Assembly (NCBI RefSeq): GCF_018691265.1
Contig: NW_024881329.1
Span: 6,138,001-6,202,000 of the forward strand
Direction: 5' to 3'
DNA from: Tyto alba
Lineage: Eukaryota > Chordata > Aves > Strigiformes > Tytonidae
DNA: 64,000 nucleotides
The notes beneath the pieces are model-generated. The model was not told where the DNA came from. It made no database searches and worked only from the letters and a program-made list of their open reading frames with translations. The position numbers and the translations under genes are program-made. Position 1 is the first letter of the stretch; each line of letters begins with the position of its first letter. This document shows, in pieces, positions 54,901 to 64,000 of this stretch.

Positions 54901-57770
54901 AGTAATTTTGAAGTAAAATTTGCAAGTAGCATACAGCTCTAACTGGCTAATAATAGGAGATCCTCTGCATAAGTGTACTAAAAAAAAAAATAAAAAGTAT
55001 CCAGATCTTAAGGAGTAGTATCTCTGCATCAAAAGGGCAAGAGTCTAAATCTGAATGTAAGTATAAAAGCTGGAAAAGATTGAACATATGTTATTACCCA
55101 CCAGCACAATATTAAATGCAATTATTTTCTTTCTGCTAAAATCTTGAATATATCTTGCAACACAACCTCAAAGAGTCCCCTGCTGCTGTTGATTATAGTG
55201 AATCCCACTTCCTGCCACCCAGTAAGTCTTTGCAATTTTCTCTTTTTCGCCACCCTGTGGAGATAAATAATGTATATTAATGTGAAAATATCAACAGTAA
55301 AATCCCTTAATATTCTCCACAAAATAAAGCTTCTCTCTAAATCAAAGGATTTGTATCTTTCATTAATTTTTTTGAGCAAAAAGAAACAAGTTCCTCATGT
55401 AAGAGCTTTGAAAAGTTTGAACCTCACTCTTAGAAAACAAGTGTGCTGAAAACTGTATAGGAGAGGGTTGGGGTTTTTTTAGAATTGAAAAGGGATTTGG
55501 TGTGGTGTACTAAATTTAAAGCACAGATTTTAGTCTTTTCCTATCTCAGCCTTTCATTAAATAGGTCTTAACAAATCCTTGTTTCACCTCCTTTGCCCAT
55601 TAACCTTAGAAAGTATTTTGGAGTATTTTGTACTGTTTTTTTAGGAATTGCTACCTGTGCTGAACACAGTGATTATGGAGGGTATTTTATAAAAGGTTTG
55701 TCATGTGTGTCTACAATAGATCTGTGCATTCAGATCTAATACATTGCTAATTCCACACCCAACTGTCTCCAATTTTGTACATTAAATACTGTAACACGAC
55801 AAATTTTCTTTGCAATTCTGAGTTCTAGAAAGGACAGGAAAAGCAAAGGCAGAAGGTATGACCCCTTGAATACTGCTTTACAATCTAGGTTTATGTTTCA
55901 GTGCTTAAGTGGAAAATTACCTTACTAAAGAAATTATTACTTGCTGATGGTAAGAGTTGGGGATTTGGGGGGGAGGGGTGGACCATATTGATTCTAATGT
56001 GTTCTCCTTTTGCTCAGTGTATTTTTCTTTTTAATTCCAGCTTCCATGAACATGGGTTCCTCAGCTGAACACTGAATATTTCCTAAGTTAATTTTTTTTT
56101 AAAAAAAGCTATAATGTTCAAAAGCTATAATGTTCACCTTGGGCATACCTTTCTATTGCATAAATTAGAAAGCTAAGTGAAAGACGTGTTCAAAACAGAA
56201 AAGAAGCAAAACAAAAAAAAAAAGAAAAGCCCACAGAACAGAAACCTTAGTCACAGACATTTCAGATGGTAGTCTGAGAAAGCTAACCATTCCATATTAT
56301 TAAAATTCCATCAAATTAAAATAACGGCAAAATACTGAGACAGAGGCAAATTGTGTCCCCTCCTCTGTGGTTGTGGCAGACCAGCATTCAAGGGCCCAGC
56401 CAGGAGTGTAATTTCTGTGGGAAGAAAGGGAGGGAGAAGGGAGGATACCTTTTGTGTCTGTGGGCTGAGGAACGTGGTAGTAGAAAAAACAGGCAGTTGT
56501 GAGCGGCCCTGTATTAGCTGGTTCGGTACTCCGCATTGGTGTGGTACCCATGCAGGCTATTACAGAGTGAGGGAGAAGTTGTTTCCTTCTTTTGTCCCTA
56601 TCTGCTCTATCAGTAACAGCTGCTGGGAAGGTATTTTCCCTGTGGTGTTTTCTGAAAGGTATACAAAATATTTTCAATAATGCCTTGCTGTTAGATTTCT
56701 GTGTAAATAAGTTGTGTTATAGTAAAAATCCATCCAAATCAGGAAGACTGTTTGCTACTTTCAGCCCCAATTCTGTAAACATTTATATGCATGTTTAGTT
56801 TTAACCATGTGAGCGGCATCCATTTGGGTGAAGTTAAGTACTGCTGTAGCTGCAAGTTGGAAACTTGACCTACTTTGCATATCATTATGTGTGTAGCATA
56901 ATTCTAATCCAAGAGAGTAGCCTGGAGTTCGGACATCTGAGTTGCGGAAGAGTCCATCAAAAAAATGAAATCTGGCCAACTAATATGAATTAAATATTTT
57001 TGTAGTTTAGTGTAATACATTCATTTACAACTGAAGAAGTGGTAGGAATAGCACAAGCATTAACAGAAATCAGAATTTATTCAGTGTCTGAGGCAAAAAC
57101 CAAAACCAGCTTGGATGGTGGCAACACGCAGGTGATTTATGAGTATCTTTTATGATTAAACTGAAGTTTTTGGAATTATTTTACAGGTTGCAAAGAGGGT
57201 ATTTTTTTGTTTTGAAAATGTAGATGTGGTAAGATAGCAACACTTTTTAATGTCAAGCTGCCTATGCATCCTCTTACTTGTACCAGAACATTATAATAGC
57301 AATATTTTAAAAATCCTTCTATTGAATGTGATGTAGGACTTTAGGAATGTGAAGCCTGAACCTCATTACTAACTTGTATGAGTATTTTTACACATTATCT
57401 ATTCCATTAACTTAGTTCCTGATACTGCAGAAGTTTATATGCCTGGAATTATAGAGAGTGAATAATTCTGTTAGAGTAAATTGGACTACTACAAATGTGT
57501 GAAGTGAAATGTGCACATGAGTCTTTGCAGGGCTGGGACTTTTAATGGTAATCTTGTTATGCATAAATATAATTGATATGTGAGGATTCTTTTATGAATT
57601 AAGTCTCCCAACAGTCTCTCTCCATGTAGAGAAGTAGGATAAGAAGATGAGAAGTCCAAAAAGGGTAGGCCCCAGCTTTTCAGAGACATATGCCTACATT
57701 TGCATGCATCCAATATAAGCAGATACGGATCTGTCTAAATTGAGCTGGAGGCAGGCATTCTTTGAATTTT
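48915..57770. other. Gene-free interval
   Basis: About 8.9 kb of AT-rich DNA. It contains (GTT)n at 52906-52927, a tandem aaaagctataatgttc duplication at about 56105-56137 and nothing coding that could be recognised. Confidence 0.45.
52906..52927. repeat. (GTT)n microsatellite
   Basis: Seven consecutive GTT units between a poly-T start and a poly-T end. Confidence 0.9.
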
Positions 57771-57774
57771 TTCT

Positions 57775-57890
57775 ACTCAAGTGACTTGGTGTAAGTGACT
57801 TGTTCAAAAACACTCTGTAGGTTTGTAGCACAGCCAGGAATAGAACCCACATCTCCTGACTCACAGTTATAGACCAGACTTCTTAAATTT
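57775..57890 (-). mobile_element. MIR-type SINE relic
   Basis: The reverse complement of MIR is clear: aagtgacttgttcaaaaaca, gcacagccaggaatagaacc, cacatctcctgactca. It includes the RNA-polymerase-III B-box-like stretch in aatagaaccc. Confidence 0.75.
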
Positions 57891-57894
57891 GTGT

Positions 57895-60800
57895 GAAAAG
57901 TTAATTTGCCATGTTTCTATATGAGAGGGAATTTATTAATATTGTTGCTACTTTCCAGTGTTTCCTAATTTTCTTGATAGGATCCCGTTCAATAAAGGTG
58001 TAGAACTGAATGTGGGCTTACCCTGTGTAGATGCAGAGCATCTGCTTTATACAAATGGTTTCCCACCAAAAAGGAAAACTTGGAACTGTAGATTTTTAAT
58101 GCACAGATCTTGTGCTGTTGCAATGTTAAGAAGTCCTTGTTGTTATGAATGTGCATTATGAGTATATTGTACACAGTCCTGGTATGCAAATGTGTAGCAT
58201 TCAGAGAAGTGAAATAATTCTGTGTTATTATTATCTTTGTAAATTGCATCTTAAGAGTTTGTTGAGGACTTTATGACGGCAGTTTTCTATAGTCACAGCC
58301 ATACAGCACAAAGTGTTTCTTTCATTATTAACAATAACTGAGCCAATGAAAATGCTTTTAAATATACACCAGACAAGCAGTTATCCAGCTCTTCCTTCTT
58401 ACCATCCACAAACCATCTTTTAGCATCTTATAAACGAGCATGTAAAATAGCTTTGTAAACATCTGCTTTTCATTGTTAATTGTCAGGGAAAACTAGAGAT
58501 TTAAATGCTTCTTTTGTAGCATTCCTTAATCCTATCAGAAAGGATAGCTCTAGATGCTTCTCCTTTCTCACTGCAGATAGCTTCTCTAGGCTGTGTTTTT
58601 TTCTTTTTTTTTCCCTTACCCTTTTTTGTTTTGTTTTTAATATTGATAGTTTTTATTTACTTACAAACAGCTTGTTTCATGTCTCGGTTTGAAAGGTGTT
58701 GCATGTTCTAGTCTGTGTGGTGACTCGGTAAATTTAAACAAAATATAGTGTAATTGTTGATTAATGTGTAAAATGTGTTGAAAATCTACATTTTTTTCTC
58801 ATTAGGATCTGCTCAGTATTTTCTTTCATGTATAGACTATTGGATTAGGTATTGTTTCATAAATATGCAATAAGAAAACAAGAGTATATGTTCATACTGT
58901 CCTATAGCAGCAAAAATAAATAAATAAATTTATATACTGCTACAATACAATTATTTTTTTAAAAACAGTGCCTTTATTTTGGTTAGCTTTTCTGTTCTAA
59001 TAATCAAGTCGTTAATGTCAGTTGAGTGTGTCTGGCAATGATTTACTTAAGGTAGCATTCATAACACACAGTAGCTGCATTATACAGGAAAAATAAATCT
59101 ATTCATGTTACATTTCCTACCTTTAAAGCTTTTTTTTATCTTGTATTATGGTCCTGGATTTGTAGCATTTGACTTTTTGCTTCTTGCATATACAAAAGGA
59201 ACATTCATGATTTAGAACTATTTCATGTTTTATATTCCTTGAACAGGAATAAATCTTTTTTAACATATTTTTCCAAATCTACTTCATTGGGAAAAGATAC
59301 TTTTTTTCAGTTAGAGTTTGAATGTTTCCGTAGCTTTCGTCTTTTAATTTTGGTGGTTTTGAAGTCATAGTCTGCTTAACTACTTTCTCCATCACAGTTA
59401 TAGTTTTCAAATAATTTAGAATTCCCCCTGCTTTGTTAATTAAATAAAAATTGAAGCGTACTGTTTCCTATTCGTATTTTTATTCTTGCTCTTCAGTATG
59501 TACTTCTGGAACTTCTTAAAAGAATTGTTACACGGACCTCAGCATCACTGCATGTAAAATTAATTGAAATGACATATTGTTGCAGTTTCTATGACAACCA
59601 TATCATGATGACGATGCTCTCAAAAATTTATAAACTACAATTTCAACTATATTAATACCACTGAGTAGAGTTAACATTTATTTACTTAATGGTCTTGTTA
59701 AAATTAAGCTTTCAATACTTAAAAGAAAAAATCAGAAAAAGGTGTATATCAATGTTTTTTGTTTGTTTGATGTTGGCTTTTTTTTAAGGAGTTCTAATTT
59801 TTATGAGAACATTTTTAAAATCTAACCCTGCTATGTAATGTTGATGAAGAGCTTATTCACACAAAACAATGAAAATATGTATCATCAGTCACAAACTTTT
59901 AAACACATCATTCCAGAATAACTCTTACAGTGTAATCCAATGCAGTTGATTTACAAGTAGTCTTATTTTGCTGGCAGAATATTTAAAGCCAATTTATTCC
60001 TATTTCTATTGTCCTAGATGCTAAACTTCAAATGTTTCTGACATAAGAGTACTGATTCACTGGTGTGACTTACATAAATAAAGTCACAAGAATAAGTGTC
60101 TGCATAACCAGGCACAGAATTATAAACCCCCTAAAAATACCTACTTATATTACGGCCTTATTTTATTGTAAACATTAAAAAGCTTTGCCTGGTAACTTGA
60201 TTTTTTTTTTTCCCTGTATTAAATACATACCTTTAGTATACTCATGTTATTCCATCAATCTGCGGGCTTTTAGAAGTTAGATGAATTTAACAGTTTGACA
60301 GGGAACTCTATTACTCAGGCAACACTCACATTGGAATCAATGAGTGTTTTACCTGAGTAAAAAATTTAGGACCAATGTAAGATGCCTTATTCAAGTTACT
60401 TCATAATTATATAGATTGCAGTGACTTAAAAAATAGTGAGATTTGCTCTCCAAACATAGTTATTTTATTCAGTCTAACTTGCACTTTTTTAAAAAGTGTG
60501 GTTTATATACAAAATGCGTGATTCTTATGTATAAGACTTATTGATCATTGATTCAAATAGGAAATAAAACACCTTGATCTTTCAGTCATTTGTCTTAGGA
60601 AGATTCCAAAGCAGGCAAATCACATTTACTTTACTTCAGTCTTAAATTTGATATTATGTTGGAAAAACATCTCATATAATTGAATGTTCAAATATGTTAA
60701 GATCATGTTGCATTTTAGTTTTTAACAGTCTGAATACTTTCAGCAGTTTCTACCCAATGTTCCTGGTTTAGTAAGCTATATTTAAACATGTTTTGAAAGA

Positions 60801-61969
60801 TTTATACTGCGATTTGCTTCTTAGTCAATTTGGTTGCAAGAAGCTACTACTGTGTATTTTGGTTAGAAAATGTGAGGTGTTCTAAGAGGTGATCAAAGGG
60901 AGGACACAGCCATGCTTACCCATTCAATATGCCACGGTATTTATAAGCTCCAGGCAAAATGGGACAGTCCGAAACAACTTTGTACCCCCAAGTAACTTTG
61001 TAGACATTTTCACCTTTTGTCTTGATATTTTCTATACAGTTTATCCTTTCCAGCGTCATAATTTTGATCCTCTTAATAAGTAGCATACGCTTTATATGCA
61101 CAGGACTTGAACTCCTGGGGGAAACAATTGGCAATGACATGAGCCTACAAGATTAGGCCGTATTATCACAAACCTACAGGAACATCTTAAACCCAATTCA
61201 ATTTATAAGTGCACAACAGTAGTAACATAAAATACAAAATCATTGGCCTACCTTGGGGATTCCTTTTATTTTTGTTCGTGTGGCATATATATGTGGCTCA
61301 GTGGCAATGCATTTATTTACAATATGGGCCAGTCCTCAGGTCGAAGACAGCTTTGTATATTTACACAGTATCTTGTTTGTAGCACAAAAGGCCAGGAACT
61401 TTAAAAAATGTGTTTTGTTGTTGGGATTTTTTTTGGGGGGTGGGGGTGGGGTGCCATAAAACAAAAATAAACTGATAGAATAGATAGTGTTATAATATAA
61501 AGTCTATACATACTCAGTCAATTTGCAGCATGTGCTGTCAGAATGGGATGCTGCCAGTAAAAAAAGAAAGGCATCGTGATGTGCTGATAAGCCCTTATAA
61601 TAGTTCATAGGGGTTTGCAGTCATCGTGTTTAGCAGAGGTTTTTGTGACTGAGGTTCTAGGGAAAAATAGTCAGCAGCCTTCATGTTTATATCACTGACC
61701 TACAATTTACTCTGGGCTGCAATATAAAATAGGACTACTGCAGACTATAAGGGGGTCTTCTAGCACGTGTATCCTCCCAGCTCCTCAGATGTGTGTGCAG
61801 GTATAGATATGCCAGTATATCTTCCTGTCCTTCCTCATTCACAAGACAAAACTCAAAGCTGAAGCAGGGAATATCAGTATAATATGTGAGGCCACACAGG
61901 TGTATGCTCAAGGACAAGATTTGGGTTGTTTCTGAAAACGTACATTTAAAGTCATAGGTAATCTTGAAC

Positions 61970-61970
<1 letters not shown>
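57895..61970. other. Gene-free interval
   Basis: Very AT-rich. No exon, CpG island or clear repeat. Such stretches upstream of or inside SOX6 are where distal enhancers would be expected, but nothing in the sequence alone shows one. Confidence 0.4.

Positions 61971-61973
<3 letters not shown>

Positions 61974-62000
<27 letters not shown>
61974..62000. repeat. Poly-T tract (27 bp)
   Basis: Uninterrupted T run on the + strand with no recognisable retroposed sequence attached. Confidence 0.9.
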
Positions 62001-62005
<5 letters not shown>

Positions 62006-63540
62006 GTTAACCATGTTTTATGGTCATCCTATTATACAGAGATGGGAGTAGAAAACTGATTAAGATGACAAGTAGGCAAATCCAGCTGTTGAGTGAAACA
62101 CCCGGAACAGGAGGAGCAGATGCATTTCAGTGGAAATGTTTGCACCTTCCACAGTCACGCTGCTGCTTTTATTTTTTCACTCCATACCTGCAAAGTATCA
62201 GGTATCCAACCTGAATGCTATTTCTAATCACAGCTGAATGTAATTGCCATTTTTGGGAGCTCGTTATTAGTGTTCACATGATTCAGTTGCAGAGCTTACT
62301 CTGCCACTGCAACTTGTAGCCAAGAGTTCGGTGACTTCAACTTTGTCGGAGCATTTAGTGCTTTTCTGGGTGCCAGGGCACCCTGAAGTGCTGAATCTTC
62401 CCAGGGGCTGGGGGGAGCATCACTGCCCCCAGCTGCTGAAAGTCTCATGAGAGGGCCCCTTCCTGCTCTAAGGCTTTTCTTGGCAGCAGGGCTAAGAACG
62501 GCAATGTATTGTGATGCATTGTGCCCCTATATAACAGGATCTGTCTCCTTAAAGTTGATCCATTCCTATTGCTTTCTTGCACCTGGCGCGTGCCCAAGAA
62601 ACTCACTATGATGAGTCTTGCCCACAACTTGTAGCAGTGTCACCTCAAGTACTGTACATGGGTCATAACAGCCTAGGGTTTTTGTTTGGTTTTTTTTTTT
62701 TTTTCCCTCCATTAAAAAAGTAAATCGAGTGTAGATGATAAACTATAAATCCAGCCCCTGCCTTGAAATCACCTAAAAGGCTTCAGAAGCAAAAATCCTC
62801 CATAAAAGCCTGAGGAAGGGCAACTGGCCTGATTTTGGCCGGGGAAGGAGGTAGGGAGAAGCCGGGCAGGGGCTCGGCAGCACTCCCTGGCCCAGCTCCG
62901 GGGGAAGCTGCCCCGGAGCCGGGCGCTCGGGGGGGAGAGGGGCCCCGTGGGAACGGGTGGGAAAGGCAAGGGAAGGAGCGGGCCGTGGGCCAGACGGTTA
63001 AGGAAAACACCGCGGCCGGGTTTTTGGTTTGTGCGTTCCCATCTCCCTGAGCTCGCCTGTACTTCTCCCCTGGTTGCTCTCGGGCCGGGGCGGGCGGAGC
63101 CGCCGACCCCCGCGCCCGCCGGCAGCGGAGTCTTCGCTGACTTTCGCGCTGCCGCTAACGCTGTTTGTTTTGCTTTGCGAAGTGCTAATCCGAGAGCTCC
63201 CTGGCAGGCGGTTGCTCTCGCTGCTTTGTTTGCGCTCGCCTCACGGTGGCGTTTTAAGCACATAAACAAAACCCGAGCGAGCGGAGAGGCAAGTGTGTTT
63301 TCTAGTTTACCTTTATTAGAATAACAGTTCCGTTAATGTTTTGGATAAATCAAACCCGGCTATTAAAGGGGTTCAAGTACAGGAGATGCGCGGTGCTCTG
63401 CGTCAGTGGAAGGTGTTTTAATCTTCCCGGCCGGCACAAAGCCCAGCTGCGGTAGGGCGAGAGCCCGTGTCATCTCGACAGAACGGTCTCACCTGGGGCT
63501 GGTTTCCCACCCCCGCCTCTCTCCTCCCCCAGCCCCCCAG

Positions 63541-63746
63541 AAGTTTACAAAGAATGTGATTGCAAGTGCAAAGCAGCAGCTGCCGACGTTAAACTCCGGC
63601 TTGATTTGAGTATAACGATCTGAGACACAGCCCTGAGCCGCCGCCCTCATTAATACAGAAGCATGCCCCTGGGACCCGAGTTACCCGGAGAGAATAAACA
63701 CAATATAGAGTCATCTTACCTCCGAGCCGAGAGAGCAACGTTCGAG
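63541..63746 (+). other. Candidate non-coding exon within CpG block
   Basis: A long polypyrimidine run ends in ccccag at 63531 and again at 63540. A donor-like TTCGAG|GTAGGA lies at 63747. The 206 bp between contain stops in all + frames relevant to a long CDS, so it would be 5' UTR. Assignment to SOX6 is by position only. Confidence 0.3.
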
Positions 63747-63964
63747 GTAGGAGAGGGATAAGCGTGGCTCTCCTCCGCCCCGGCTCGGCCGCTCTGCCGC
63801 CGCCCGCCCGGCCGGGCTCCGCTCCCCAGCATGCTCCCCCCGCCCCCCGGCAGGCAGTCCCCAAACTCAGCCCAGCGCAAATCCAGGAGCCAGGGGCAGC
63901 GTCTCCAGTCAATCCGTGCCGGTGCAAATCCCCCGGGGCTTCTCTCCGCCAGAGCGTGGAACAA
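63720..63964 (-). other. Candidate - strand first exon (antisense to SOX6)
   Basis: The - strand carries a near-consensus donor CGGAG|GTAAGA with its GT at 63719-63718, downstream (in - direction) of a CpG-rich stretch. It could end the first exon of a divergent non-coding RNA. The short open frame reading from 63964 ends right at this donor and resembles no known protein. Confidence 0.35.
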
Positions 63965-64000
63965 AATTGCCGGTTACCCTGAGTTTTCCTCAGGCTTTAC

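Larger units (their letters stand above)
62830..63970. promoter_or_regulatory. CpG-rich promoter-like block (candidate SOX6 promoter)
   Basis: Two CpG-dense stretches, about 62840-63270 and 63400-63970, stand out sharply from 30 kb of AT-rich DNA. GC boxes (ggggcgggc at about 63087) are present, and the intervening part has AT-rich segments. Open frames on both strands are unsupported by family similarity. Position and synteny suggest an alternative SOX6 promoter; no SOX6 coding exon is visible before the window ends. Confidence 0.6.

Noticed and set aside
62769..63324. Open frames of 125-166 residues on both strands
   Set aside because: CpG-island composition artefacts. Not SOX6: the SOX6 N-terminus and HMG box are not seen anywhere in the window.

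Overview
The window is vertebrate nuclear DNA, almost certainly from a bird. Genes are split by GT-AG introns, the interspersed repeats are CR1 LINEs and an avian-type endogenous-retrovirus LTR, and ancient MIR/CORE-type SINE relics are sparse. The gene order PLEKHA7 (+), C11orf58/SMAP (-), then the side on which SOX6 lies matches the conserved order SOX6-C11orf58-PLEKHA7 of human 11p15, read in reverse.

1-15.3 kb (possibly to about 22.7 kb): the 3' part of PLEKHA7 on the + strand. Seven internal coding exons (380-568, 845-962, 1817-1896, 2289-2489, 5581-5733, 8264-8397, 9241-9383) join in one open frame of 339 codons plus one base. They carry the proline-rich region, the basic coiled coil and the conserved C-terminal helix of this adherens-junction scaffold. 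After the phase-1 end of exon 9241-9383 there are three candidate last exons that all continue the frame. One at 13188 gives a 32-residue tail ending in a PDZ-ligand-like T-F-V. One at 15021 gives a 7-residue tail that aligns with the short mammalian end. One at 19513 gives a 59-residue basic tail. A solo LTR with perfect 5-bp target duplications (11461-12044) sits in the intron before the first of these.

23.0-29.3 kb: the complete five-exon gene for the small acidic protein SMAP (C11orf58 orthologue) on the - strand, 171 residues. It converges on PLEKHA7 and starts in a dense CpG island at about 28.85-29.85 kb. That island looks bidirectional: an inverted pair of ACTACCC motifs lies around 29.36-29.41 kb, and a + strand splice donor at 29701 could end a non-coding first exon of SOX6.

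29.9-64 kb: no coding exon could be supported. The stretch is AT-rich and holds two 5'-truncated CR1 copies (about 30.7-31.9 and 38.7-39.45 kb), a few ancient SINE relics and simple repeats. By synteny it should be the upstream or first-intron territory of SOX6, a developmental HMG-box regulator. A second CpG-rich block at 62.83-63.97 kb looks like another promoter, with a + strand candidate exon (63541-63746) and a strong - strand donor at 63720/63719.

I found no sign of a new kind of biological system. The most informative observations are the triple choice of PLEKHA7 C-terminus, the 79-bp internally deleted LTR with intact target duplication (21536-21614), and the two CpG-island promoters.
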